Source of the DNA: Aquisalinus luteolus
Lineage (GTDB): Bacteria; Pseudomonadota; Alphaproteobacteria; Caulobacterales; Parvularculaceae
Assembly: GCF_009712425.2 (NCBI RefSeq)
Contig: NZ_VCJR02000001.1
Span: 1,306,001 to 1,370,000 of the forward strand
DNA length: 64,000 bases
Reading direction: 5' to 3'
Position numbers and translations under genes: made by a program. Each line of letters starts with the position of its first letter. The first letter of the stretch is position 1. Under the pieces are notes generated by a model. That model searched no databases. It was not told the origin of the DNA and worked only from the letters and a program-made list of their open reading frames with translations. Positions 46,510-56,411 of the stretch are shown here, in pieces.

Positions 46510-48135
46510 ATGACCAAACGACCGACATACAGCCAGATCCGTGGCGAACTGATGAAGCGCTACCCTTCGGGCCTTACACCGGCAGGCATCAGCATCGAGG
46601 ATATCGCCCAGCTGAAACTGCAGAATACCTATTCGACCCATCTCGACATCGCCCGCGACATGGCCGGGATCATGCGCCGGGATATGGTGGCCTATGATGC
46701 CGACACGTCGAAATTCACCCAGTCGCTCGGCTGCTGGTCGGGCTTCCATGCGCAGCAGATGATCAAGTCTGTCAAGCGTATGAAGGGCACGGCGAAGGGC
46801 ACCTATGTCTACCTGTCCGGCTGGATGGTTGCGGGTCTGCGCAACCGCTTCGGCCACCAGCCCGACCAGTCGATGCATGAGAAGACCGCTGTCGTCGACC
46901 TGATCGAAGAAATCTACGTATCTCTGCGCCAGGCGGATGAGGTCGCGCTGAACGATCTGTTCGCCGAGCTGAAAGCCGCCCGCAAGGACGGCAAGGGGCA
47001 AGGCATCATCTCGGAGATCATCAGCCGGATCGATAACTTCGAATCCCATGTCGTGCCGATCATTGCCGATATCGATGCAGGGTTCGGCAATGAGCACGCG
47101 ACGTACCTGCTCGCCAAGGAGATGATCAAGGCCGGTGCCTGCTGCCTGCAGATCGAGAATCAGGTCTCCGATGCCAAGCAATGCGGCCACCAGGATGGCA
47201 AGGTCACCGTGCCGCGTGAGGACTTCATCGAGAAGCTGCGTGCCTGTCGCCTCGCGTTCGAGGAGCTGGGTATCGACGAGGGTGTCATCGTGGCGCGTAC
47301 GGACAGTCTCGGTGCCGGCCTGACGCAGAAAATTCCTGTCTCCCTGGAGCAGGGCGACCTCGCCTCGGACTACATCAAGTGGCTGGAGACCGAAGAGGTC
47401 ACCGATGCCAATCCGCTGAAGGATGGCGAAATGGCAATCCAGAAGGACGGCAAGGTCGTGCGGCCCGTTCGCCTGCCCAACGGCCTGTTCAAGTTCCAGG
47501 AAGGCACCGGCGCCGAGCGTGTTATCGAGGATTGCATTGCCAGCCTGACCATTGGCGGTGCTGACCTTCTCTGGATCGAGACGGCAACGCCTGATGTTGA
47601 CGAAATCGCCCGCATGGTCGGTGAAATCCGCAAGGTCGTGCCCGATGCCAAGCTGACCTATAACAATTCGCCGTCCTTCAACTGGACGCTGAACCTGCGC
47701 AAACAGGTCAAGGCGCAATGGGTCGAGGAAGGCCGCATCGAGGCCCTCGATTACCCAGACGGCGCGGAGCTGATGTCGGCCAAGCTCGACACCACCGCCC
47801 TGGGCCGGGAGGCGGACCAGCGTCTGCAGCGCTTCCAGACAGACATCGCGGCGAGGGCAGGGGTGTTCCACAACCTCATTACCCTGCCGACCTTCCACCT
47901 GACGGCGAAGGGCATGGACGAGCTGTCGCGCGGTTACTTCGGCGAAGACAAGATGGCGGCCTATGTCACCACGATCCAGCGTTCCGAAATCCGCAATGGC
48001 GTCTCCGCCGTCAAGCACCAGCATGAAGTCGGCTCCGACCTTGGCGATACGTTCAAGGAGATGGTCGGCGGTGAACGGGCGCTTAAAGCCGGCGGTGCAC
48101 ATAACACGATGAACCAGTTCGAGGGCGCCGCCTGA
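46510..48135 (+). CDS. aceA: Isocitrate lyase
   Basis: A 541-residue isocitrate lyase that splits isocitrate into succinate and glyoxylate. The catalytic motif reads KQCGHQ (Lys223-Gln228, with nucleophilic Cys225) rather than the KKCGH of E. coli; this matches the longer Pseudomonas-type enzymes. The region ending ADIDAGFGN supplies metal ligands. It forms an operon with aceB for growth on acetate or fatty acids, probably under the ScfR-like regulator. A strong terminator follows at 48169. Confidence 0.96.
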   Translation: MTKRPTYSQIRGELMKRYPSGLTPAGISIEDIAQLKLQNTYSTHLDIARDMAGIMRRDMVAYDADTSKFTQSLGCWSGFHAQQMIKSVKRMKGTAKGTYVYLSGWMVAGLRNRFGHQPDQSMHEKTAVVDLIEEIYVSLRQADEVALNDLFAELKAARKDGKGQGIISEIISRIDNFESHVVPIIADIDAGFGNEHATYLLAKEMIKAGACCLQIENQVSDAKQCGHQDGKVTVPREDFIEKLRACRLAFEELGIDEGVIVARTDSLGAGLTQKIPVSLEQGDLASDYIKWLETEEVTDANPLKDGEMAIQKDGKVVRPVRLPNGLFKFQEGTGAERVIEDCIASLTIGGADLLWIETATPDVDEIARMVGEIRKVVPDAKLTYNNSPSFNWTLNLRKQVKAQWVEEGRIEALDYPDGAELMSAKLDTTALGREADQRLQRFQTDIAARAGVFHNLITLPTFHLTAKGMDELSRGYFGEDKMAAYVTTIQRSEIRNGVSAVKHQHEVGSDLGDTFKEMVGGERALKAGGAHNTMNQFEGAA

Positions 48136-48168
48136 CGACCCCCGCTCGCACTCGGACTTGTTACCTCA

Positions 48169-48196
48169 GCCCGGCCTCCGTGCCGGGCCCTTTTTT
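48169..48196 (+). terminator. Rho-independent terminator after aceA
   Basis: A 7-bp perfect GC stem, GCCCGGC (48169-48175) with GCCGGGC (48182-48188), has a six-base loop and is followed by CC and six T (48191-48196). Confidence 0.92.
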
Positions 48197-48297
48197 ATGC
48201 GTGCAAGGAGGAATATGGGGTTGCAGGTGCACGATTAGACATTCGGCACGGGCATGGCTAAGGTGCAGATCCGGGTATCGAGGTAAAGGGGGGACTC

Positions 48298-49539
48298 TTG
48301 CAGATTGTAACACTATCGCCGATCTATACGCCCCTAAATCTCAAGGCGGGTATTGATCCAACCTCAGCGGACTATTGCGAGGTGTTGAAAGCAATTCCGC
48401 TTCAGGACAATACCATTGTTGCGCCCAATCGCGATTGGGAAAAGCCGGACGACAGCTATGCAGATACAGCCCGCGATGGCTATGAAATGCGTGTGCTGTT
48501 GTGGAAATGTCGCGACGAGGAAACAGGCGCTGAACTGACCTATCATGTCTATCCAAACGAGACATCGATGGCTGAGGTGACTCTGGAGCTTGATAATTCC
48601 CTTGCCACGGATGACATCGACGCCGACGCACTGGACAAGGAATGCCAGCGCATCTCGCGTAAGGTGATCACCCGACACTCGGCAGAGCTGTACAAGGTGC
48701 TGAAGGCTATCATGTCTGCAGTACCCTCTCGCTATGTTGACCCTGTCAGGCAAGTCAGTTCTATCGAGCCGAAGGACGTCAGCTGGGTTTCGCGCACGTT
48801 GTTGCTTACGCCGGGCGAGCGCAAAGATCCGCATGTACAGGCACTGCTTGCCGACTGGCTGAGAAACACTACGAGACCTGAAGATGCTGCCGCTATCGCC
48901 GCAGGGGCGCTCGACTATTCCATGACATGGCTCAACTATGCGATCGTCGATGAAAGCGAAGAGCAGACCCGCATGCTTATCTCGGCAATGCGCATCGCCC
49001 AGTTTTTCTATGCCGCCCAGCAGCGGCTTAACGAAAAGGGCCAGGAGGCTATATCCCAAACGATGTTCATCAAGAAGCGTCGGGAGGTCGAGCGTGTGCT
49101 GACGGATGTGCAGGCGAATATGCGCCTGCTGCGAATTGAATATGACGTCCACAAGCTTCACCTGAACCGCACCAAACGCAAAGTAATTGACCAGATCATG
49201 GAAGGTTGGGACTTCGATGACCTGATGAAAAACGGCGACCGTATCCTCAATTTTGCCAGCGACAAGCTGACGGCCATCGCCAACAGGCGGGCGCAAAGTT
49301 CCTCCTTCGTGACCGAGCTGATCCTGTTCGGCATCGGTCTAGTCGCGATCTTCGAGGTTATCCTCTATTTCATTGAATACAGCCGCGAGGTCGCGACCCG
49401 GCCGATCCTCGAGTTCGACAGGCCATCACTTTTCTTCCGGCTGTTCGCTTCGGCCGACGCCGATCTTCTCATTCTCTTCGGGGTCATTCTCAGTGTCATT
49501 CTGGTGTTCATCTATGCGCGTTATAGCCGAAACAAGTAA
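48298..49539 (+). CDS. Membrane protein of unknown function with C-terminal helix pair
   Basis: The 413-residue protein has a long soluble N-terminal part (about residues 1-335), helical and charged in its second half (KKRREVERVLTDVQANMRLL). Two C-terminal membrane spans follow: FVTELILFGIGLVAIFEVIL near residues 341-360 and LILFGVILSVILVFIYA near 393-409. A soluble domain before a terminal hairpin recalls RMD1/YagE-like proteins, but the sequence match is not clear. The last 26 bases overlap the next gene, so the two products probably work together. A TTG start is assumed, after GGGGGG. Confidence 0.7.
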   Translation: MQIVTLSPIYTPLNLKAGIDPTSADYCEVLKAIPLQDNTIVAPNRDWEKPDDSYADTARDGYEMRVLLWKCRDEETGAELTYHVYPNETSMAEVTLELDNSLATDDIDADALDKECQRISRKVITRHSAELYKVLKAIMSAVPSRYVDPVRQVSSIEPKDVSWVSRTLLLTPGERKDPHVQALLADWLRNTTRPEDAAAIAAGALDYSMTWLNYAIVDESEEQTRMLISAMRIAQFFYAAQQRLNEKGQEAISQTMFIKKRREVERVLTDVQANMRLLRIEYDVHKLHLNRTKRKVIDQIMEGWDFDDLMKNGDRILNFASDKLTAIANRRAQSSSFVTELILFGIGLVAIFEVILYFIEYSREVATRPILEFDRPSLFFRLFASADADLLILFGVILSVILVFIYARYSRNK

Positions 49540-50719
49540 GGTCGTTTTCGTCATCTTTGTGTCGCTGCTATCGACCGCGGCGGCCCAGATCGATGGTCAG
49601 ACTGTCGAGATGTATACGGACAGGTGGGAGCCCTATGTGCGCGGCGAGGGTGATCGTCTGGGGCTAGTCAACCGCAATGTCGACATGGTCATGTCCTATG
49701 CGGGCTATGATGCCGACTACAGCTATATGGACTTTACACTGGCGCGGATGATCGTGCGAAGATGTGGTGAAGAGGGCATAGAGGACTGCCCGGTGCCGCT
49801 GGCCTTTCCATATTATCGCAATGCAGACCGTGACGATGAAGTGCTGTTCTCCGCGCCCATCTTCGAAGTGACGAATGTTCTGTTCCATAACAGGCGTAAC
49901 CCCAATGCGATTTCGAGCGTGCAAGTACAAGCCGAACCGGAATGCGGTCAGGATTACGATGGTAGTTCCTTTGCCGGACAGCGCGTGGGTCTTATCAAGG
50001 GGTTTCTCTACGGCCCGAATATCAACTGCCTGCTGTCAGTAATTATTGGCCCTGACCCCGATAATCCGCCCGAGGATTCCATTGTCGATGTGAGCTTCTT
50101 CCAAAGTGAGGTCGATGCCCTTGACGCGCTGATCCGTGGTCAGATCGATTATTTTCCAATGGCTCAGCCCGCGGGGAATGCGCTGCTGGAAAGTGATTAT
50201 CCAGACAGGCGCGAGTTGATCGGGACAGTTGAAGGTACACAGAGCCGTCGTTCGGTTCATGTTATTGCGCCACGTACAACAAAGGGGCAGGAGATGATCG
50301 ATGCCTTCAATGAAAGTCTCTGTTCTCTTTCGGGTAGTGAGGCCATCAGTGAGGATTGTGGTGAATCCCAAGCCAGTCGCGATAGCGCCAGCGACATCCT
50401 GTTGATGACCGACGAAGCGCTGACAACGACTTTCGCCCAGCGCGAGGACATCGCAGAGATCGTGCCGGTCGACGGCTATCCGATCATTATCGGCATTACC
50501 TGCCTGCCTGAAACTGCCGACTGCACTGGCGAGCGATTTGCCCTTTCGGAGGGGACGCGGGCCATCATCCTTGAATGGAGCGACACGATGATGGATGCGC
50601 AACGCAATGACAGGCTCTACAAGACCGTCATGGACACGAGCCGCGTCGTCATCCTCAACGGCCCCCATGCCGGCAAGGAGCTCTGGATCAAGAACATGCA
50701 TATCAAGATAGTGAAGTAA
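49514..50719 (+). CDS. Periplasmic solute-binding-protein-like (family 3) protein
   Basis: The 401-residue exported protein starts inside the preceding gene; its signal peptide is KVVFVIFVSLLSTAAA, with cleavage near AQI. The mature part resembles extracellular solute-binding proteins: VEMYTDRWEPYVRG at the start, FARMIVRR-like helical stretches, then SEVDALDALIRGQIDYFPMA near residues 195-214. No permease or ATPase gene is nearby. It could instead be a sensor for the overlapping membrane protein. The stop overlaps the next start (TAATG). Confidence 0.7.
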   Translation: MRVIAETSKVVFVIFVSLLSTAAAQIDGQTVEMYTDRWEPYVRGEGDRLGLVNRNVDMVMSYAGYDADYSYMDFTLARMIVRRCGEEGIEDCPVPLAFPYYRNADRDDEVLFSAPIFEVTNVLFHNRRNPNAISSVQVQAEPECGQDYDGSSFAGQRVGLIKGFLYGPNINCLLSVIIGPDPDNPPEDSIVDVSFFQSEVDALDALIRGQIDYFPMAQPAGNALLESDYPDRRELIGTVEGTQSRRSVHVIAPRTTKGQEMIDAFNESLCSLSGSEAISEDCGESQASRDSASDILLMTDEALTTTFAQREDIAEIVPVDGYPIIIGITCLPETADCTGERFALSEGTRAIILEWSDTMMDAQRNDRLYKTVMDTSRVVILNGPHAGKELWIKNMHIKIVK

Positions 50720-51315
50720 TGATTTTCAGTATTATCGGATGGGTCGCCACGGTGATCTATCTCGCCAACCACATCGCCCTGTCGGTCAACCGGAACTATC
50801 GCGGTCGGCTCTATTTCCTGCTCAACCTGATCGGTGCCAGCGGCCTGGTGGTCAGCTCGCTGGTGTTGCAGTCGTGGCAGGCCGTGGCGATCAATACCTT
50901 CTGGGCCGTGGTCAGTTTGCTCTCGCTCGCCGGACGCCATACGGGCACGGATTTCAAACTTTCGGACAAGGCGTTGACATGGCCCGTCTGGGTGCTCGGG
51001 GCAGGTGGCCTCGTCTATGCGATACTAGCACCGAACCAGGGACTGGCCGCGCTCGGCTGGGCGGCGACCCTGCTGTTCTGTGGGGCTTATCTCTTGTTCT
51101 CCGCAGAAACGATCCGCCGCCGCCGTTTCCTTGCCTATAATGTGGCTGCCGCGTTCGGTGTTGCGCCGATCCTCTATATCGATGCCAATTGGCCTGCTTT
51201 CGGACTGGAAATGGCGTGGGGCACAATCTCCCTTATCGGGTTCGTCAATGCCTTTCGCTCGGCGCCTGAAACCGATGACGCCAAAAACCCTGATGACACT
51301 GCGTCTTTGGATTGA
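50719..51315 (+). CDS. CBU_0592-like membrane protein
   Basis: A 198-residue protein of about six membrane helices in two repeats of three. It begins MIFSIIGWVATVIYLANHIA and continues YFLLNLIGASGLVVSSLVLQ, with FWAVVSLLSL; the second half repeats YLLFSAET and FGVAPILYIDANW. This recalls the CBU_0592 family seen as paired three-helix units. The function is unknown. It is one base overlapped with the solute-binding-like gene. Confidence 0.7.
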   Translation: MIFSIIGWVATVIYLANHIALSVNRNYRGRLYFLLNLIGASGLVVSSLVLQSWQAVAINTFWAVVSLLSLAGRHTGTDFKLSDKALTWPVWVLGAGGLVYAILAPNQGLAALGWAATLLFCGAYLLFSAETIRRRRFLAYNVAAAFGVAPILYIDANWPAFGLEMAWGTISLIGFVNAFRSAPETDDAKNPDDTASLD

Positions 51316-51363
51316 CGCCAGAGAAGGCTTTGGGAAGGCTGGCAGAAAACACTGGAGCCAGCC

Positions 51364-52002
51364 ATGACCATCACATTCTACGATTTTCCTTCCGCCCCCA
51401 GCCCGCGCCGGGCCCGCATCATCCTGCGTGAAAAGGGGATCGAGCATGAGACCCGTATCGTCGATATGATGCAGGGCGAGCAGATGGGAGAGGATTTCAA
51501 GGCAATCAACCCCGACTGCACGGTACCCGCCCTGCAACTCGAAGACGGTGCTGTCCTCAACGACAATTGGGGTATCGCCCTGTGGGCCGAGACGGTCGCA
51601 CCAGAACCGGCCCTGTTGGGCAAAACGGCGTCCGAGAAGGGGCAGGTTGGGTCTTGGGCCGCGCGGATCGATTTCCAGGCGACCATCTCCTTTGCCGAGG
51701 CCTTTCGCAATTCACACCGCAACTTCAAGAGCCGGGCGCTACCAGGGCCGGAAAACTACGACCAGATACCTGAACTGGCCGAGCGCGGCTTTGCCAAACT
51801 GGCGACCTTCATGGCCAAGCTGAACGATCATCTTGAGGGACGCAATTTCATCGCGATCGATGTGTTTTCCATCGCTGATATCTGGGCTTTGACGACGCTC
51901 GATGCCTGCCGGTGGATCAAGGCTGGCCCGACACCTGAAAATCATCCTAATATCGTCAGATGGCACGAGATGGTGTCGGCAAGGAAAAGTACGCATTTAT
52001 GA
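51364..52002 (+). CDS. Glutathione S-transferase family protein
   Basis: A 212-residue GST. The thioredoxin-like N-terminal half has [20 protein letters not shown] with a Ser-Pro pair that may position glutathione, and the cis-proline turn in [11 protein letters not shown] (about residues 51-61). The helical C-terminal half follows, with [13 protein letters not shown] typical of the family. It probably conjugates or isomerises electrophiles with glutathione. Its stop overlaps apt (ATGA). Confidence 0.92.
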   Translation: MTITFYDFPSAPSPRRARIILREKGIEHETRIVDMMQGEQMGEDFKAINPDCTVPALQLEDGAVLNDNWGIALWAETVAPEPALLGKTASEKGQVGSWAARIDFQATISFAEAFRNSHRNFKSRALPGPENYDQIPELAERGFAKLATFMAKLNDHLEGRNFIAIDVFSIADIWALTTLDACRWIKAGPTPENHPNIVRWHEMVSARKSTHL

Positions 52003-52532
52003 GCCTTGATCTCACTAGCGTCATCAGGACGATCCCCGACTACCCCAAACCCGGCATCATGTTCCGGGATGTCACGACGCTGATGGGCCATCCGGAGGCT
52101 TTTTCACAGGCGATAGCCGACCTGACCGCAGCCTATAACAGCCATGGCGTTGAGAAAGTCGCCGGCATGGAGGCGAGGGGGTTCATCTTCGGCGCCCCCG
52201 TGGCCGAGAGACTGACCGCAGGTTTTGTTCCCATACGGAAAAAAGGCAAACTGCCGTACAAGGTTTCCAGTGAGACCTATCAGCTGGAATATGGCGAGGA
52301 TGTGCTTGAGATGCATCTCGATGCCGTCGAACCGGGTGATAAGGTACTGATCGTCGATGACCTCATCGCAACGGGCGGAACGGCAGAAGCTGCGATCAAA
52401 CTGCTTGAAAAAGCGGGGGCGGAAATAATCGCTGCCGCCTTCGTTATCGACTTGCCGGATCTGGGCGGTGCCGACAGGATACGCAGCATGGGGATTGATG
52501 TCTCCAGTCTCGTCTCCTTTGGGGGGCACTAG
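51999..52532 (+). CDS. apt: Adenine phosphoribosyltransferase
   Basis: A 177-residue Apt that salvages adenine to AMP with PRPP. The PRPP-binding motif is [18 protein letters not shown] (about residues 121-138). [17 protein letters not shown] (about 52-68) and [21 protein letters not shown] (shown here in part) complete the family pattern. The start overlaps the GST stop in ATGA. The ATG at 51999 gives a normal N-terminus. Confidence 0.97.
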   Translation: MSLDLTSVIRTIPDYPKPGIMFRDVTTLMGHPEAFSQAIADLTAAYNSHGVEKVAGMEARGFIFGAPVAERLTAGFVPIRKKGKLPYKVSSETYQLEYGEDVLEMHLDAVEPGDKVLIVDDLIATGGTAEAAIKLLEKAGAEIIAAAFVIDLPDLGGADRIRSMGIDVSSLVSFGGH

Positions 52533-52536
52533 AGCG

Positions 52537-52986
52537 ATGCTGTCGAAATTCTTCAAGGCCGTCAGGGGGTTCTTCCGTCCCCCGCCCAGCGAAGCAAGCC
52601 AGATGGACCCGCATACCGGCCTCGCCGGACTTTATCTGGAGACCTGTTATCGCGATGGCGGACTGACCAACAGGGAGCGGGCGCGCATAGATGAGGTGCT
52701 TGTCAGTCAGTTGGGCCTGAGCACCGATGAGGCAATGACCTGCCGGGTCAAGGCTGAGGAGATCCATTGGACGAACCTGACACCGATAGGCTTTGCCATG
52801 GCAGCCTCGAAAGGGCTCGATGAATCAGCGCGTGAGGAAGTCATCAAGACGATGATCGAATTCATCGAGACGGATAATCGCGTTGATGCCATGGAAAACC
52901 GGCTAATCCTGCAAACGGCGAACTGCTTTGGCATCACGTCAGGCCGTGTAAAGCAAATGCGCGGTGAGATGAACTCTGGCGCATGA
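52537..52986 (+). CDS. TerB-like protein
   Basis: A 149-residue helical protein with the TerB-type pattern: GLAGLYLETCYRDGGLTNRE (about residues 29-48), a middle helix, then EVIKTMIEFIETDNRVDAME near residues 108-127 with its acidic residues. TerB-like domains often bind divalent metal and occur in membrane-linked stress systems. Nothing else in this window belongs to a Ter operon. It lies four bases after apt. Confidence 0.78.
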   Translation: MLSKFFKAVRGFFRPPPSEASQMDPHTGLAGLYLETCYRDGGLTNRERARIDEVLVSQLGLSTDEAMTCRVKAEEIHWTNLTPIGFAMAASKGLDESAREEVIKTMIEFIETDNRVDAMENRLILQTANCFGITSGRVKQMRGEMNSGA

Positions 52987-53057
52987 TGTCGCGATCGCTT
53001 GAGTAAAGCGTCCAGAAGGCCTATTTCATTGCCGAAAAGGCAACAACGGTAGGGCCC

Positions 53058-53897
53058 ATGTCCAAACAGACCAGAATCAAGCGCATAACGGCGGCAGATA
53101 TCGCAGCTCGCAAAGGCAGCGAGCCGATCGTCGCGCTGACAGCCTATGACGCGCCGACGGCGGAAATTCTCGACGAACATTGCGATGTGCTGCTCGTCGG
53201 CGACAGCGTCGGCATGGTCGTGCATGGCCTGCCAAGCACGGTTGGCGTGACGATAGAGATGATGATCCTGCATGGGCAGGCCGTCATGCGCGGAGCGCGG
53301 AAGGCGATGGTCGTCGTAGACATGCCCTTCGGTTCCTATGAGGAGAGCCGGGAACAGGCCTTTGCCAACGCCTCCCGCATCATGAAGGAGACCGGTGCTC
53401 AGGCGATCAAGATCGAGAGCGGCACTTATGCCGCAGAAACAGTCGCGTTTCTGGTCGAGCGCGGTATCCCGGTGATGGGCCATATCGGCCTGCGTCCACA
53501 GGCTGTGAATGTTGCAGGCGGTTTCAGGGCCAAGGGCCGTTCAAATCAGGAATGGGCCGATGTGCTGGAAGAGGCCGAAGCGACAGCCAAGGCGGGTGCC
53601 TTTGCCATTGTCGTCGAGGGCGTCGCGGAGGATCTCGCCAATCAGATTACGGCAGCGGTCAGCGTTCCGACCATCGGTATTGGCGCTTCCTCAAGCTGCG
53701 ACGGGCAGATCCTTGTTACGCAGGACATGCTCGGCCTGTTCGACTGGACCCCGAAATTCGTCAAGCGCTATGGCGATCTGAAATCAGTGATCGACAAGGC
53801 CGCAAGTGAATATGCTGCGGAAGTGCGTTCGCGGTCGTTCCCGGCTGAAGGACAGGTCTATTCCCTGAAACCCAAACTGGTCGGCGACACTGCCTGA
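53058..53897 (+). CDS. panB: 3-methyl-2-oxobutanoate hydroxymethyltransferase
   Basis: A 279-residue PanB, the first enzyme of pantothenate synthesis, which transfers a hydroxymethyl group from methylenetetrahydrofolate to ketoisovalerate. Key stretches are [19 protein letters not shown] (about residues 25-43), [12 protein letters not shown] with a magnesium-binding Asp, [10 protein letters not shown] and [11 protein letters not shown]. With coaD at 14806 it serves coenzyme A supply, though not in the same operon. It begins the common panB-yfgM-like-bamB-der order. Confidence 0.97.
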   Translation: MSKQTRIKRITAADIAARKGSEPIVALTAYDAPTAEILDEHCDVLLVGDSVGMVVHGLPSTVGVTIEMMILHGQAVMRGARKAMVVVDMPFGSYEESREQAFANASRIMKETGAQAIKIESGTYAAETVAFLVERGIPVMGHIGLRPQAVNVAGGFRAKGRSNQEWADVLEEAEATAKAGAFAIVVEGVAEDLANQITAAVSVPTIGIGASSSCDGQILVTQDMLGLFDWTPKFVKRYGDLKSVIDKAASEYAAEVRSRSFPAEGQVYSLKPKLVGDTA

Positions 53898-53973
53898 TTG
53901 CCCCATTCTGATTGCTCTGGACGCCAAAGGCCGTTAGAAGGCCAATTCGGTTTATAGAAGGATGTGAGCAGCC

Positions 53974-54855
53974 GTGGCTGATGAAGGCATTTATCGCGAG
54001 GTCGACCAGGAAGTCGAAGAAGAAAAGCAGCTTCGACAGCTGAAAGAGTCCGCGCCATTTCTGATCGGCCTGGCCGTTGTCGTCGTTGCAGTTGTCGGTG
54101 GCTGGCAATTCTGGAATGCCCAGAAATCCAATGCTGCCCGAACCAATGCCGCGGCCTTTTCCCAGGCGGTAAATACTGAAGAGCCGACCGAGGCGCTGTC
54201 CGAGCTGACCTCTTTGCGTCAGGACGCACCAGCAGGCTATTCGGCCCTTGCCGGTTTTCGCATCGCCGGGCTGGAGGCGCAGAACGGCAATACGCAAGGG
54301 GCAATTGCCGCACTGAACAGTGTCGCCGCCAATGACTCTATCCCCCAGCGGTTGCGTAATCTGGCGACCGTAAAGGCAGCCTATATGGCGCTGGATGAAA
54401 GTCCGGATGCCGCGCTGCGCCAGCTCAATGGCCTGCAGGAAGGCGACAGCGTCATTGCTGCATATGCCAAGGAAATCGCCGGCCTGGCCTCAATAGAAGC
54501 CGGCAATTTCGCTGCGGCGGTCACTTACTTCGAGGCTATTCCTACGATAGAGGGCGCGCCTGACCCAATCGTACAGCGGGCGCAGGGGTTCCGGGCGATT
54601 GCGAGCCTTGGCGCTTCGGGTGTCTCTCTGGAAAACCAGAGCATGGGGCAGTCTCTTGAAAGCCTGCTCGACCTGCCGGTTCCGGCAGAAGCCGAGACGG
54701 ATGCTCTGCTTGCAGGCGAGGATGTTGCTGTGGAAGGCGAGGGCGAAATCCCGGCCGACGCTCAACCGACGGAAGAAGGCGCCGGAGACACCGTTGCGCC
54801 AGCGCCGGAAGCTGACGAGAATGACACCCAAGAAGACGGGACAAGCAGCGATTAA
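53974..54855 (+). CDS. YfgM-like TPR membrane protein
   Basis: The 293-residue protein has a GTG start after AAGGATG. Its short acidic N-terminus is cytoplasmic, one membrane span follows (FLIGLAVVVVAVVGGWQFW, about residues 27-45), and tetratricopeptide-like helices extend over about residues 55-215. The tail is acidic and low-complexity. It matches the DUF2133/YfgM family, which in E. coli is an ancillary SecYEG and periplasmic chaperone partner. Its place directly before bamB fits a role in outer-membrane protein biogenesis. Confidence 0.87.
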   Translation: MADEGIYREVDQEVEEEKQLRQLKESAPFLIGLAVVVVAVVGGWQFWNAQKSNAARTNAAAFSQAVNTEEPTEALSELTSLRQDAPAGYSALAGFRIAGLEAQNGNTQGAIAALNSVAANDSIPQRLRNLATVKAAYMALDESPDAALRQLNGLQEGDSVIAAYAKEIAGLASIEAGNFAAAVTYFEAIPTIEGAPDPIVQRAQGFRAIASLGASGVSLENQSMGQSLESLLDLPVPAEAETDALLAGEDVAVEGEGEIPADAQPTEEGAGDTVAPAPEADENDTQEDGTSSD

Positions 54856-54926
54856 CCTTGTATAAGAGTGCGCGGTGCCCGACAGAGGCCCCGGAGAGTA
54901 CAGGAAGAAAACCGAAAAGGGCATTC

Positions 54927-56342
54927 ATGATTTCTTCGCGTCAGACGATCAGGGCAGTTGCGCTCTGCGGTATGGTTGCAGCTCTGGCTGCATGTTCATC
55001 CAACCCCCTGTCCATTGTCACGGACCGGTTCGGCAATAATGATGTCGAAGAAGCGAATGTGCCGAGCGATGATAACCGCAAGGCCGTCCTAGCTCTCGAA
55101 GGTGCGCTTGAAGCCGATCCGGCCTATGCGGGGCGTACGATCGAGCTACCGCCGCCCTATACCAACGCTGCATGGACTCAGCCGGGTGGTGATGCAGACC
55201 ATACGCTGCACCATCTGGCTGCCAATTTTGCGACCAGTCCGGTTCGCAAGCAATGGACCGCGGATATCGGTGCAGGATCCAGCAAACGCGCGCCGATTAC
55301 GGCACCGCCCGTCGTTGCCGATGGCCGCATCTTCGTGATCGATCCGGAAGCCAAGGTAACCGCTTATGACGCCCAGACCGGCAAGCGAGTCTGGCGGCGT
55401 GAACTGACCCCCGATGTCAGCGAAGACAGGCCGTTCTGGCGTGTTTTTGGCGGCGTGAAGGCTGCCGAGCTCGGTTTTGGCGGCGGCGTTGCCTATGACA
55501 ATGGCCGCGTATTCATCACGTCAGGCTTCGGATTTGTTGCCGGTCTCAATGCGGAAACCGGCGAGCTACTCTGGCAACATGAGGCAAATGCCCCGATCCG
55601 CACGGCACCGACAGCTGCGAACGGCAAGGTCTATGCCGTGACGAACCTGAACGAGTTCATGGCGCTGGATCAGGCCAGCGGTACGCTCGACTGGGACTAC
55701 CAGTCCTTCGAGGAAGCTGCCCGTTTCCTCTCTTCGTCCAGCCCGGCTGCGTCCGAAGACGTGATTGTCGCCCCGTTCTCGTCTGGTGAGGTAACGGCCC
55801 TCAGCGATACAGGGCGTCCTCTGTGGACACAGATGATCGCCCGTTCTAGCCGTATGAATGCGCTGTCGAACCTCAACGACATTGCCGGCAGTCCGGTGAT
55901 TGATCGAGGCGTCGTCTTTGCCATCAGCCATGCCGGTCAGATGAGTGCCATCGATCTGCGCTCCGGCCAGCCGCTCTGGGAGATCGGCGTTTCAGGCCTG
56001 CAGACGCCATGGGTATCCGGCGATTATGTCTACATCGTTTCCGTTGAGGGCGAACTCGTCTGCATCAGCCGTCAGGATGGGGCTGTCGTCTGGGTCGAGC
56101 AGCTGCCCAAATACGGCAACGAGAAGAAGAAGAAAAACCGTCTTGCCTGGTCCGGCCCTGTACTGGCAGGCGGTGAACTGGTTCTTGCTTCTTCAGGCGG
56201 CCAGCTTGTGTTCGCATCGCCGCAAAATGGCGAGGTCCTGCGGACTGAAAAGCTGACCAGCGGCACGATCGCGACGCCGATAATCGCCAATGAAAGCCTG
56301 TATGTGCTGACGACAGACGGCAAGCTTTCCGCTTATCGCTAG
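54927..56342 (+). CDS. bamB: BamB-like outer-membrane assembly lipoprotein
   Basis: A 471-residue PQQ-type beta-propeller lipoprotein. The signal peptide ends in the lipobox ALAAC with Cys23. About seven WD-like PQQ blades follow, with recurring VTAYDAQTGKRVWRREL, GLNAETGELLWQHEA and IDLRSGQPLWEIG. BamB is part of the Bam complex inserting beta-barrel proteins into the outer membrane. It follows the YfgM-like gene at 71 bases and is ended by a possible terminator at 56344. Confidence 0.92.
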   Translation: MISSRQTIRAVALCGMVAALAACSSNPLSIVTDRFGNNDVEEANVPSDDNRKAVLALEGALEADPAYAGRTIELPPPYTNAAWTQPGGDADHTLHHLAANFATSPVRKQWTADIGAGSSKRAPITAPPVVADGRIFVIDPEAKVTAYDAQTGKRVWRRELTPDVSEDRPFWRVFGGVKAAELGFGGGVAYDNGRVFITSGFGFVAGLNAETGELLWQHEANAPIRTAPTAANGKVYAVTNLNEFMALDQASGTLDWDYQSFEEAARFLSSSSPAASEDVIVAPFSSGEVTALSDTGRPLWTQMIARSSRMNALSNLNDIAGSPVIDRGVVFAISHAGQMSAIDLRSGQPLWEIGVSGLQTPWVSGDYVYIVSVEGELVCISRQDGAVVWVEQLPKYGNEKKKKNRLAWSGPVLAGGELVLASSGGQLVFASPQNGEVLRTEKLTSGTIATPIIANESLYVLTTDGKLSAYR

Positions 56343-56343
56343 G

Positions 56344-56365
56344 TGCCCGCAAACGGGCAGTTTTA
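56344..56365 (+). terminator. Weak terminator after bamB
   Basis: TGCCCG (56344-56349) and CGGGCA (56354-56359) form a 6-bp stem with a CAAA loop, followed by GTTTTA. It may separate bamB from der only in part. Confidence 0.55.
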
Positions 56366-56411
56366 TTGAGGCCTTGACCTTGGCGCTGCAACGGCGCAGA
56401 AGGCGCGACCT

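Noticed and set aside
44873-48102. Two long open frames antisense to aceB and aceA
   Set aside because: Both opposed genes are complete and highly recognisable; the antisense products are low-complexity shadows.
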